Shown here one piece after another: positions 10,300 to 19,984 of a stretch of DNA of 64,000 bases. A model generated the notes under the pieces. It made no database searches. It saw only the letters and a program-made list of their open reading frames with translations, and was not told the origin of the DNA. The position numbers were made by a program, and so were the translations under genes. Each line of letters opens with the position of its first letter. Within the stretch, counting starts at the first letter, position 1. The DNA comes from Isochrysis galbana (lineage: Eukaryota; Haptophyta; Isochrysidales; Isochrysidaceae). The stretch covers positions 6,071,515 through 6,135,514 of the forward strand of contig CM030931.1 in NCBI GenBank assembly GCA_018136815.1. Reading direction: 5' to 3'.

Positions 10300-11572
10300 T
10301 ATCACAGGGTGTCTTATACCATGTCCAATGTGTCATTTGTCATTTGTTGTTTGTGGTTCTATACCGTTAGTGTTAGCGTGCCTTGTGTCTTGTGTGGCAG
10401 TCCCCCCTAGGTATCTTTTAATCATCTTGTCATGGCGTGGCGCGATGGCGGCGCGCCGCGCCGCTCTCTCACCGCCGCCGGGGCTCGCGCTGCGGGCTCC
10501 CGGCGATATGGAGCTCCCACCCAGGTAGAGGGGCAGGGCTGGGCTTGCTGAGCCGACTCTCGCGGACCGCCGCGAGCTGCGCGCGCTCGCGCAGTCGCTT
10601 TGGGCTGCATGGCTGCATGGCGACGCATGGTAGCCAGCCCTCCTCTCTCCCTCTCTCTCTCCTCCTCTGGGAGAGCTGGTCCCTCTGGGCCCCTTGCTCG
10701 GGAGGGAATGGATCCCATTGATCCTTGTTTGCACCCCTTGCCCGCATTGCTTCGCCTCGCTCGCGCGCGCACGGCGAGCTGGCACTGTTGATCGCTGCTC
10801 GATCCATTGCTGGGCGTGTGCCCCGTCTGGGTGAGTGCCCCTCTTTCTCTTTCTCTCCGCCTCTCCCTCCTCCTTTTGTCTGGGAGAGTTGGGGTCCCGC
10901 TGGGCCTCCTCTTTGTTGCGCTGCCGTACCTACCTTCTCTCTCCTCCCCAACTGGGAGGGTCGGTCCATCTGACCGGCTTGCGGCTTGGCTTCGCCGTCT
11001 TCTTTCGCTCTCCTGCTCTCCTCCCCCACTGGGAGGGGTCTGCCGCTTTGACCACTCGGCTGGTCCCTCGCTGGAGGTTTTGCGGTCCCTCTCACCACTT
11101 GGTTGCACGGCCATCTCTTCTCTCTCCTCCCCTACTGGGAGGGTCGGTCCATCTGACCGGCTTGGCTGCGCCGCAGTCTCTTCTCTTTTCTCCCTTGTGG
11201 GGACTGGGAGCGGTCGTTCCTTTGGGAAAGATTGGCCCTTTTCGTTGGCCAACTTCCAACTTGCAACTTGCTTTCATTCAATGTCATTCACATTTGATAT
11301 TTGTTTGTTTTCAATTTGTGTAAGCGTCATTTGGATCCCATCCGTACTCCGCTTAGGAGGGGGTATCACAGGGTGTCTTATACCATGTCCAATGTGTCAT
11401 TTGTCATTTGTTGTTTGTGGTTCTATACCGTTAGTGTTAGCGTGCCTTGTGTCTTGTGTGGCAGTCCCCCCTAGGTATCTTTTAATCATCTTGTCATGGC
11501 GTGGCGCGATGGCGGCGCGCCGCGCCGCTCTCTCACCGCCGCCGGGGCTCGCGCTGCGGGCTCCCGGCGATA
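10300..11572 (+). mobile_element. Miniature LTR retrotransposon (TRIM-like), complete by structure
   Basis: Two LTRs of 209 bp (10300-10508 and 11364-11572) read as identical. Each begins TATCACAGGG and ends CCCGGCGATA, giving TATC..GATA inverted termini rather than the usual TG..CA. The element is flanked by a 5-bp duplication GCCTC (10295-10299 and 11573-11577). The interior starts directly with TGGAGCTCCCACCCAGG (10509), the expected position and TGG start of a tRNA primer-binding site, and ends with the polypurine tract AGGAGGGGG (11355-11363). The 855-bp interior encodes no gag or pol motif; it has CT-rich text with an internal direct repeat (GAGGGTCGGTCCATCTGACC near 10957 and 11138). 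Identical LTRs imply recent insertion, mobilised in trans by an autonomous relative. Confidence 0.88.
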
Positions 11573-11879
11573 GCCTCGCCGGCGGCCGGCGGGCCAAGCA
11601 AGTTGTCGTTGTCGCCGTGTCGCCGTGTAGCGGGCCGTCAGCCAATTGTTGTGGTCAATAGTGGCCATTCGTTGGCCGTGGGCCGTGGGCCGCGGGGGCA
11701 CTTCGCATTCGCACACTTCGCACTTATACTTTTGCGCCTTCCTTCTGCTCTCGGCTGCTTGAATATGTATACACAAAACATAGAAAATAGTAATAGTAAA
11801 TGTAAAGACCCCGCGGCTTCTAAGAAACTATCAAGGTGTGGGAGTCGGCTTAGGTAGAAAATGTAGAAGGCAAAAATCT

Positions 11880-11990
11880 CTGTTTTCTTAATGGTGCACC
11901 CTTACTGTAGCGTTTAGCGCTCAGCGCACCTGCCCGTACCCGTACACCGTACACGTACACCTTGACGCGTGCTGATGTGCTGATGCTGAT
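11880..11990 (-). repeat. Repeat F, 3'-end fragment (inverted)
   Basis: Contains the GCGCTCAGCGCACCTGCCCGTAC segment that is the reverse complement of the 3' portion of family F (4360-4390). A second such fragment is at 10070-10140. The CTTAATGGTGCACCCTTAC text just before it is the reverse complement of 10138-10160. Confidence 0.5.
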
Positions 11991-12349
11991 GCTATGGCGG
12001 TCAAACAGTGATTTAAATATCTACTAACATGTCGGGGGGGGCGCGCATTTTTTACCGTTCTCCAAAGCCCAAGAAAAAAACTCCTAGGGGGGTTCACCTG
12101 TGTCGCATCCGCGATCGACCTTTTTGTTTTTAAGTCGTTTACGTGCTACGTCTACGTGTTCATGCCCATGCGAGAAGCGTTCGATCGTTCAATCACCACC
12201 ACATTGTATCTTTGGTTCATCAGGAAGATATTCTTTTTCAAAGTGGGGTTTGCCTGCCCTACCTACTGGATAGTTATCGTGGCGAGGCTCACACGATAGC
12301 AGCGGTCATTGATCTGTGAAGGTTCGAGAGAGGAGAGAGAGAGGTTCTC

Positions 12350-12690
12350 GTCCCCCCCGCGCGGGGGGGGGAGAGGCCAGCAGTTCGTCCGTGCACGAGC
12401 GCCCAGCGGAGGGCTTCCCCCACGCCCCCCCCCCCTCTCGCGAGGTGGGGCGAGCGGAGGGAGGCCTCATCAGCTTTCCCCCCGCGCGGAGAACGGCGGG
12501 CGGAGTCGTCCCCGGAGCCCTTTTCTTGCGGCTTGCGGGGGATATTCCCCCCCGCGCGGGGAACGCTCGGCGGTTCTTCTTCCTGGTGCGTGGGCGGGCC
12601 TCTTGGCGGTCTCCCCGCGCCAGGGGAGAACTCCAGCTTCCTGACGATGCCCCGCGGCGTTTTCCCCGCGCGGGGGACGATCTGCGATTC
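12350..12690. repeat. Cluster of six GC palindromes
   Basis: Palindromes of the form C(n)GCGCG(n) are centred near 12360, 12438, 12484, 12554, 12619 and 12668; for example TTCCCCCCCGCGCGGGGAA at 12545-12562. The intervening sequence is GC-rich. Open frames on the minus strand cross this region and read repeated PRAGG-like peptides, but nothing else supports a protein. Confidence 0.65.
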
Positions 12691-13117
12691 CTGGAAATCG
12701 CCCGCGGCATGGGACAGAGAAGCCAGGCCGCCAGTTTTCTGCCACGATACCCACGATACACGATATACAAGCGGGGAAGACGGGCAGTTATGTGAGGGGG
12801 AGATCGTATCTTGAACCGTCGAGATCGAATCTTCCCCATAGCAATGGCAGTCTTCCTGCTCGTGTTGCGTGTTGAGCGAGTTGTGGAGACCATGCCGGCC
12901 CGGGATGACCTTCTCCGCGTGATGGCGTCCGGGGGGATTCGACGAGGATTGTCCTGCCCGGCGCCGTGGTGCAGAGCGGACGGCCGTTGCTTTCGTCGCA
13001 CGACCCCCACAGCCGTAGAAGTAAGAGCTGAGGGGTGCTTGGAGTGATTCGATGTGGTAAAGTGTCCTTCCCACCCTTGAACTGGTGAATGCTTGCGGAT
13101 CTGGCATCGGCCACCAC

Positions 13118-13506
13118 TGACCACTGAAGAATTTGTGTAGACTGACCATATTGTCCAGGTCCCACCAGTTGTGGGAACGTGTGGCCCGCTCGGCAGCCAC
13201 AAATTCGAAGGAAAGATTTTCATCGAATTCGTCGAGTCCATTCGATGATGTGTTGCACCCTCGAGCGTCGACGCGCGTGCTGGTGTCATGGAGATTGCGG
13301 TGACCTCTCGCCTCTCGGCGGGGGTACCACGTTAGAACTTATAGCGTCGTATGACATCTTGTTAGCTAGCATTCCTAGCCACATACACCGGACGAGCCAT
13401 GCGCCAACCGCGCACACCCCTATCGCGGGGTAGGGGCTCCGTTGCCGTCGAAAGGCTACGGTCCCGCAGCACTAAGGTTATACTAACACAACAATAAAAC
13501 TCTGAC
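13118..13506 (-). repeat. Repeat R1, long copy with gag-like reading frame
   Basis: Inverted R1 ending ACTCTGAC at 13506, 208 bp upstream of the FKBP-cyclophilin ATG, with the edge facing that gene. Its deeper part reads on the minus strand FVAAERATRSHNWWDLDNM. R1 at 33410-33455 reads DSAAADRATRSSKWWDLDHM, so the element carries a conserved coding segment, probably gag-like. The frame is broken by stops in every copy. Confidence 0.65.
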
Positions 13507-13552
13507 GGAGACAAGGACGGACGGACCCACGTCATGGTACCCTAGAGTGGTT

Positions 13553-13690
13553 TTCTTGTGAGAGCAGAGAGAAAGCGGAGAGAAAGCGGAGAAGGCGGAG
13601 GAGAGAGGAGAGAGAGTACAGAGTAGATGGGAGAGGGAAGATAAGAGAGCGAGGAGAGGGCAGAGAGGGAAGAGGGAGTAGGGCGAGGGG
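13553..13690 (+). repeat. Polypurine (GA-rich) tract before the FKBP-cyclophilin gene
   Basis: GAGAGCAGAGAGAAAGCGGAG-type repeats continue to within about 25 bases of the ATG at 13715. It probably lies in the 5' leader or core promoter. Confidence 0.55.
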
Positions 13691-13714
13691 GGGTGAACCG
13701 GGGAAAGGCGCGCG

Positions 13715-15305
13715 ATGAAGGAGGCCTCCCGACTGGCGCCACTCGCGCTGCTGCTGCTGCTGGCGGTGGCGGAGGAAGTTGAGGACGGGCCGGGCTGGCT
13801 GGCACGCAATGTGGCGAACCACGATGACCTCATCGTGCTCCCCTCCGGCCTCCAGTACCGCGTGCTACGAGAGGGCTCGCCAGGAGGGGCCAGCCCGGCC
13901 GCCACGGAACAATGCGAGGTCCACTACGAGGGTAGGCTGACCGACGGGAGCATCTTCGACTCGTCGTACGCGCGCGGCAGGTCATCAAGCTTCTCACCCA
14001 ACCGTGTCATTCCAGGCTGGACCGAGGCGCTCCAGCTCATGCGGCCTGGCGACAAGTGGGAGCTCTTCGTACCGCCACAACTCGGGTACGGTGCACGTGG
14101 CTCGCCCCCAAGGATCCCGCCCAATGCCGTGCTCATCTTCAAGGTGGAGCTGATATCAGTCGGGACAGCCTCGGGATTCAAGATTCTTGGCCTTGACCTC
14201 TCCCAGCCCAGCAATCTGCTCGTTGCCGTCGCCCTGGGCTACTTGGTCATTCGGCTCTTGTTCAGCAGCGGCGGCGCCAAAGGCCCGCGCATCAGCTTGC
14301 AAGAGGCGTCAGATGAGTCGAACCCACGAGTCTTCTTCGACATGTGCATCGGCGACAACAAGGCTGGCCGGATCGAAATGGAGCTCTTCGCAAAGGTGGG
14401 AGGCGATGTCCCTAAAGCTTCAGGAGAATGCAGCCAGTGCCAGCTCAACCTGTGCAGATCTTGGTCATGCCTTGCCTTGGACCAAATGCATAGTATGCAT
14501 TTGGATCAAATGCATATTATGCGAATGCATTTGGTCCAAGGGTGCATATGCGCTTGACCTGGTGCGTTTCCATGCGGGTGAACCACAGGTGTACCCTAAG
14601 ACGTCCGAGAATTTTCGCGCCCTATGCACTGGAGAGAAGGGAATGGGCCGCAGCGCCAAACCTCTCCATTACAAGGGCTGCTCGTTCCATCGTGTGATTC
14701 CCGGATTCATGTACGCACGTTTTGACACTCGACATGCAAGGCACACCTTTGCTGCGGCTGGTTTTGGGCACTGACGCCGTGTTCAATGCTACACGTTGCG
14801 CAGGTGTCAAGGAGGCGACTTTACTGCGGGCAACGGCACTGGGGGCGAATCAATCTACGGCGAAAGCTTTGACGACGAATGGGACGCCGGTATCATACCT
14901 CATTCACAGCCCTTCCTCTTGTCAATGGCCAACGCCGGGCCCAATACAAACGGATCACAATTCTTCCTCACCACGACTGGACCCATCTCACACCTAGATG
15001 GGAAGCACGTTGTGTTCGGCATCGTGCGTGACGGTGAGCTCGCTCAAACCTTTTTTGTGCGCACACGTTTGGAAGATGGGGAAGCGCATGGGCATCTGCA
15101 AAGGTAGGCTTGGGGGGACAACCAGCATAATGCACAGCTAGGCCTGGGGTTGGGCAAGCACCACTGACGGCTGAGTTCTCAACTTGCGTGCGCAGGGGAG
15201 GAGGTGGTCAAAGCCATTGAGGCCGTTGGCCATCACTCGGGCTCCACACGCATGCCCGTTGTCATCGAGAACTGCGGGGAGATTGAGGTTGTAACACGCA
15301 ATTGA
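13715..15305 (+). CDS. FKBP-transmembrane-cyclophilin dual-family immunophilin
   Basis: Four exons: 13715-14395, 14589-14710, 14804-15033, 15196-15305 (introns 193, 93, 162 nt, all GT-AG), 380 residues. Residues 1-20 are a signal peptide ([20 protein letters not shown]). Residues about 38-150 are an FKBP-type peptidyl-prolyl isomerase with VHYEG, FDSS, VIPGW, LGYGARG and PPNAVLIF pocket residues intact. Residues 168-184 form one TM helix ([16 protein letters not shown]). Residues about 204-378 are a cyclophilin with the catalytic FHRVIPGFM (R262) and CQGGDF, joined across introns 1 and 2. The residue matching human CypA Trp121 is His331 (SHLDGKH), as in cyclosporin-insensitive cyclophilins. 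Predicted topology: FKBP in the ER lumen or outside, cyclophilin in the cytosol, so one protein could assist proline isomerisation on both sides of a membrane. Intron 1 contains a nested hairpin at 14475-14541. Confidence 0.93.
14475..14541. repeat. Nested inverted repeat inside intron 1
   Basis: CCTTGGACCAAATGCAT (14475-14491) pairs perfectly with ATGCATTTGGTCCAAGG (14525-14541). The loop contains a second palindrome, ATGCATTTG/CAAATGCAT, so four alternating copies of one 9-10 bp unit make a cruciform-prone block in an otherwise unstructured intron. Confidence 0.85.
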
Positions 15306-16087
15306 GTTGCGCACCGACCGTGTTGTTGACCAGAGACTTATTCAATTGAGCCGGCGGAGATCCAGGCGTGCATGCCCAACTCGACCCCCTTTGTTCTGGA
15401 TGAATGTGATGATGACCCATGCGTCCCATAGGGTCCAGATCCACGCTCAACCTTGGTCTTGATGTCTTATCCCCATAGTACAACGTGTTGTGGTCCATCA
15501 ATTGCCATCTGTCCCTTGCCATTGCCGTTGCTGAACAATCGTCCAAAAGATACGGTCATGGAGCGCGCGCCGGTCCCCTCCTCTCCCCCCGCCCACCCTG
15601 CCGCGCCGACCGATCGGGCCATGGCTGACGCGGCGCCGCCAAAGAGGCAGCGTGACAGCGCCCTAGACACTCAGTTGCGCACGAGCCGTGGCCCGTGCCA
15701 CCCCCGACAAGGCCACATTTCAGCAAGACCACCATGGATCCCCAGACCCTCAACTCCCTCCCACCAAGGATGGCCAGCCCCTGAGAGAACCACAACGGCA
15801 CCACCAAGCCACCTCCCAGCATAGGGAGAGCGATCAGGTTGGGCCCCTAAGGTTGCGTTCCGTCGAAAGCACTGTGAGAAGTGGGGGGGGAGGCGAGCTA
15901 CTCACGAGATTTTATCTTCATGTTTACGTGGAAAATCAGAACTACTTGTAGGGATGGCGATGGCGGCCGTCGCCGTTTGACTAGAAGGTGCAATCTGAGG
16001 TCCAGTTTTTCGTTTTTCTTCACCCCGGAGCCCCCCGCCCGCCCATTTTCTTCACCCCCGGAGGAGCCCCTCGCCCCCCTTTTTTGG
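15306..16087. other. Downstream region, no gene recognised
   Basis: Holds the 3' UTR of the FKBP-cyclophilin gene and then a 123-codon open frame (15453-15824) with Pro/His/Ser-rich sequence and no motif. A polyC/G-rich stretch leads into the tandem repeat at 16088. Confidence 0.35.
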
Positions 16088-16501
16088 CATTCACACTTGA
16101 GCTACCCTGACTAGCTAAGCCCGGAATGGATGTGTTTGCCTGTGTAGGGATAATCTTATCTCTACTCGCACACGCACAGCTAGATTATGGGACGGGAGGG
16201 TGGGAGAGCGAGAACCGGGCGCGCTCGGCAGTTGAGCGGTAGTGAACCGCGGTTACTACTAAACCGAGCATTCACACTTGAGCTACCCTGACTAGCTAAG
16301 CCCGGAATGGATGTGTTTGCCTGTGTAGGGATAATCTTATCTCTACTCGCACACGCACAGCTAGATTATGGGACGGGAGGGTGGGAGAGCGAGAACCGGG
16401 CGCGCTCGGCAGTTGAGCGGTAGTGAACCGCGGTTACTACTAAACCGAGCATTCACACTTGAGCTACCCTGACTAGCTAAGCCCGGAATGGATGTGTTTG
16501 C
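16088..16501 (+). repeat. 181-bp tandem repeat, 2.3 copies
   Basis: CATTCACACTTGAGCTACCC begins at 16088, 16269 and 16450, an exact 181-bp period. The first two copies are essentially identical and the third stops after about 52 bp, where the tyrosine-recombinase remnant begins. Contains a GTAGTGAACCGCGGTTACTACT palindrome per unit. It could be the split-repeat end of a tyrosine-recombinase retroelement. Confidence 0.88.
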
Positions 16502-16537
16502 CGCTCGCACCCTGGAGCAGCTCGGCTGCGACCGGCC

Positions 16538-16809
16538 TTAGAGGCTATCTCGAATGTGATATGCATGGTCGAGGAGCCAGCCGAGAAGGGCGAATGCTGC
16601 CTGAGAAGGTCCCACCGTAGGGTCGATGTAATGTTTGGCTCTAGTGGAGGTGCCAGGCGCCCATCCTCCGAGCCAATCCCCTCGAATACGGGAATACGGG
16701 GCACCTTGATCGCCTCCGCCGCTGAGGATGCGCCCGATCTGATGGAGTGTCCCAAGTAGGCGAATCCGGGTGGCGCTACGATGTTCGAATGTCGAATGTT
16801 GAAGCCCAC
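16538..16809 (-). pseudogene. Tyrosine recombinase C-terminus (DIRS/Crypton-like), frameshifted
   Basis: On the minus strand one frame reads YLGHSIRSGASSAAEAI, the HxxR box of tyrosine recombinases. The next frame reads GGWAPGTSTRAKHYIDPT, the GGW..Y box with the nucleophilic tyrosine, and then a hydrophobic tail to a stop at 16538. The switch coincides with an exact 8-bp tandem duplication (AATACGGG at 16685-16692 and 16693-16700, plus strand). Such enzymes integrate DIRS-like retrotransposons or Cryptons without DDE integrase. The upstream part with the first catalytic Arg is not recognisable in 16810-17335. Family placement is inference from motifs. Confidence 0.68.
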
Positions 16810-17284
16810 GAGCTACCCAAGCAGACATGGTGTCGGCCGTGGTTTGTGAGTCATTGGGGTGGGTATGGTGTATGGTCGAGGGTGAGGTTGTAGAAGTGTG
16901 GGCGGGTCGCTTTGCGGCGGGGCCACGCCTTGTGTTGTGTAGTTTCGCCCGTGTGGGCCCCGCCTTGCATGTTGGTGCCCCTTGGGCTTGTTGTATGGCT
17001 TTTCCTGTGTGCTTTGGGTCTCCTTGCCGGCGTGTGGGTTCCCCCCCGTCTCGGGCGCGAGTGAGAGGGGCCTGTTGGCCTTCTTGAGTCTTGAGTTTGT
17101 CCTTTTGGACGACCTGTCTCTTTGATCCAGGGGCCTGTGCGCCTTGCTTGCATTGAAGCTTTTGTTGCGCAGGCCCCCCGTGGTGAGGGTTGAGTTGACT
17201 GGTCGCTGGTCGGGTCTGTGACTCGTGCTTGCGCACGAGGCCAGAGCCGCGACTGTGTAGGGGCCCAGCCCGGAGGCTTTCCCT

Positions 17285-17660
17285 ATGGGGCCATGCGCAT
17301 GCCACGGCGTGCCATGGGTGATTGCAACTCATCACACGTGTCCCATGAGAAATCTCTCTTATATTGCATGTTTATGTAAATGTGTACCCCGGGGTAACAT
17401 AACATAGAGGAACCGCAGAGAAAAAAGAAAAAAGTTGGCATGCGCACGCACGGCGTCCCCGCGGGGGAAACGATGCACATCGCGCCGTCGCGCCGTGCGC
17501 ATGCACGGCGTGCACATAGGTGATTGCAACTCATGACACACATGTCCCGTGAGAGATCTTTCTTATATTACATGTTTACGTAAGTGTAGGGAACCGCCGA
17601 GAAACCAGTCGCAAGCACGGCGTCCCCGCGGGGGACCCGATGCACATCGGCACGCACGGC
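17285..17660 (+). repeat. Diverged tandem duplication with GC palindromes
   Basis: GGTGATTGCAACTCAT.. to ..CATGTTTA.GTAA is present at about 17317-17380 and 17519-17585. It is followed in each case by GGAACCGC.GAGAAA and a CGTCCCCGCGGGGGA palindrome beside GATGCACATCG. Related palindromic text occurs inverted at 57850-57915. Confidence 0.6.
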
Positions 17661-17984
17661 GTGCACCTCGTGTAATTGTGAGCCTTTATTGCACCCAGGG
17701 ACTGAATGCCAAAATTAGCCCTGAAAGCGCGCGCCGTAGGTGTTAAACATCGAGAATGATTGTTGTATAAATAACTATGGACATTTGACATTTGATGGCT
17801 CCATTCGATTGATGTCCCATAATTGACGGAACGACACCTTTCTTGGTGGTTGTGGTGTGTGGTGTAAGAGGAATGTTGAACCGCATGGAGGAGCACACGC
17901 TCACATCGGGAGTGAGACGAGGGCTCGAGGTATAGGGGCAGGGGGGTGAGGCCAGCGGGGTGGCGAGCGGCACGGGCGCCCCTA

Positions 17985-18065
17985 CCCCGAGATGGGGCGT
18001 GCGCAGTTGAGTTGGCGCATGGCTCGTCCGGTGTATGTGGCTATGGATGCTATCCAACAAGATGC
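17985..18065 (+). repeat. Repeat R1, internal fragment
   Basis: Carries CCCCTACCCCGAGATGGGG..GTGCGC and GGCGCATGGCTCGTCCGGTG, then TATGTGGCTATGGATGCTA. It lacks the TGTCAGAG edge. It lies 65 bp upstream of the ATG at 18130 but, unlike the other copies, its internal end faces the gene. Confidence 0.65.
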
Positions 18066-18129
18066 TCTAGACTAAACTTTACGAGACTACAATTCTCGAC
18101 GCAACGCGTAGGAGCGATCCGCAGGGCGG

Positions 18130-18813
18130 ATGTGTCGCACGTCGACGCGGCGCTCGCACTTGCCGGACGTGACCGTGTCGCTGCGAGTTTGTTCGGCTGG
18201 GAGGCCGCTTGCGAAGACGACGCCGCCACAGCCCGCACAGCCGTTGACCGTGTTCAGCGGCTTAGCCAAGCTTGACGAGCATCAGCTCTGGGCTGGCTCT
18301 CTTGGGCTCTTCATGTTCAGCGTCGCTGTGCTGGCCGCAGTCTTTGGAGGAGATAGCGTGCCGCCAATGAAAGAACCACAGGAGAGGATTGCACACCCAT
18401 GGTTGTTGAGTGCCCTCCTGAGATGTGCCAGATTCCAGCTTTTGGACATGTCAGCACCGCCGCCGCCACCAGCACAGGACGTGCCTGCAGAGCAGGGCCC
18501 TTTGCTTCTTTGTGGAGCACTGTTACTCCTCATCGCATCGAGTGCACCGGCCTCTACGCGGCGGCTCGCTACGGGACTGGTGGCTTTCTGGGCGACTATG
18601 CAGGCCATCGCGAGTGTGCTCGCAGTACGGAGTGAATCGGATGCGGATGCCTTGAGGCGTTTCCGGTTCCTAGGCTTCATTGCCATAGGCAGTGTAACTA
18701 CTCTCTTTCGCACGCACTTGAAAGCGCCTGAGACGTCGCGTGGCATGGGGGAGCTCACAGCGGATGAGGCTTTCAAGGTCGAATTTCGCGGTAGCGAGTT
18801 CAAATATGGATGA
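18130..18813 (+). CDS. Predicted four-TM protein, family unknown
   Basis: 227 residues from the ATG at 18130. The N-terminal 45 residues are rich in Arg, Ser, Pro and Thr and could be a targeting peptide. Four hydrophobic segments follow: LWAGSLGLFMFSVAVLAAVF, GPLLLCGALLLLIASSA, LATGLVAFWATMQAIASVLAV and FLGFIAIGSVTTLF. They are separated by charged loops, one with a run of five prolines. The C-terminus is charged (ADEAFKVEFRGSEFKYG). Composition and the long clean frame support a real gene, but I recognise no family. An alternative start in another frame (17946) reads through the R1 repeat and is unlikely. Confidence 0.6.
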   Translation: MCRTSTRRSHLPDVTVSLRVCSAGRPLAKTTPPQPAQPLTVFSGLAKLDEHQLWAGSLGLFMFSVAVLAAVFGGDSVPPMKEPQERIAHPWLLSALLRCARFQLLDMSAPPPPPAQDVPAEQGPLLLCGALLLLIASSAPASTRRLATGLVAFWATMQAIASVLAVRSESDADALRRFRFLGFIAIGSVTTLFRTHLKAPETSRGMGELTADEAFKVEFRGSEFKYG

Positions 18814-19775
18814 ATTGTGAGTGGCAGCTTTTGACTGAATTTGAAGTGGATGGGTTAAAGGGTAAGGGCAGCCATTGCAATTGCAAAAGCCGAATGCTGC
18901 ACATCGATAACTACTACGAGTTGAGTGTTTTATTATCTGTGTGCTTCATCTCTCGATCTCCTGTGAATGTCGCATGCGAATATGCCATTACCCACCTTGT
19001 CCCGCAGCCGAAGTCCCGCTGTCGAATCGAGACTGACTGCATTATTGCCCGCCGGTCGTGAGCAAAGGGCTCAGGGTAGCCTCGTGATTGGACGTCTATG
19101 GCTGACCCTCGCTTGCACTCGCTCCTTCGCTTGACATCGTATCGTCGGCGCCAGCTCAATGAAGATAGACATCTTCTTTCATTTGATGCCGAAGGATTGC
19201 GAGGGCTACTTCTACTACTTCAAGGTTCAAGGAGTACGCCCTAGCCCTAGTGGTAGTAGCCACTTTACATTTGCACTAGTGACTAGCTAGCGTTCGCTAA
19301 CACTAACTAATCACCAATCTAATATCTACTGATTGGTCGCCATGGCACGAGGCCTGAGGCCTCGCGCCCCTACCACTCTCTGGATCCTCCTCATGGGGGC
19401 GAGAACAGGGCGTGTGGGTTCACGTTTGACCCCGTGTTGACCCACTTTGCGTTAACACCTCCATTGGCTAGGTGTGGCACATGCGTTAGCACCTCAATCT
19501 ACAAGTGTTGGTACCATTAGCGGGTCAACACCACAACGCCGGTACTGTGTGCTACTGTGCTATTGTGGACCCACCCACGCACCCACTGACCGTTACGTGC
19601 CGCGCGTGCGCGCGAGCGAGGAGCGAGGAGCTGCACGGCCAAGTGGGGAGTTGCTCTTCGGCGCGGGCGCCACGGCCGACTGACTCGGAGCTCGCGCGGC
19701 TGCACGGCTGCACCTGCTGCTGCGCGCGCTGCACTGCTGTCGCTACGCGGGCGGCGCACCCGCGCACGATGGGAC

Positions 19776-19970
19776 TGTGGGACTGTGCTGCTCCCTATGC
19801 ACGTGGGCCGCCAGCTGCATGGGGAGGCGGCGGCGGGCACCGCCGGCCTGTGGGACTGTGCTGCTCCCTATGCACGTGGGCCGCCAGCTGCATGGGGAGG
19901 CGGCGGCGGGCGGAGGTCCGCCGGCGGTGCCCGCCGCCGCCTTCGCGGCGGCTCGCCGCGCGCCCAAACG
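19776..19970 (+). repeat. 62-bp tandem duplication followed by a GC hairpin
   Basis: TGTGGGACTGTGCTGCTCCC starts at 19776 and again at 19849 (period 73). Copy 2 ends in GGCGGCGGCGGGCGG, which can pair with GCCCGCCGCCGCC just downstream (19925-19945). Sits in GC-rich sequence without a supported gene. Confidence 0.75.
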
Positions 19971-19984
19971 TCTCTTTTGTTACC

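Noticed and set aside
10422-11661. Long open frames within the miniature LTR element as genes
   Set aside because: They are Ser/Arg/Pro low-complexity frames through CT-rich DNA, cross LTR boundaries and lack any gag or pol motif.
12289-13289. Two overlapping 300-codon minus-strand frames as host genes
   Set aside because: Their first part is the R1 gag-like segment and the rest follows the GC palindrome array; the repeated PRAGG peptides are a by-product of the palindromes.
16088-16501. CRISPR-like array
   Set aside because: The 181-bp units are contiguous tandem copies without spacers, in a eukaryotic genome.
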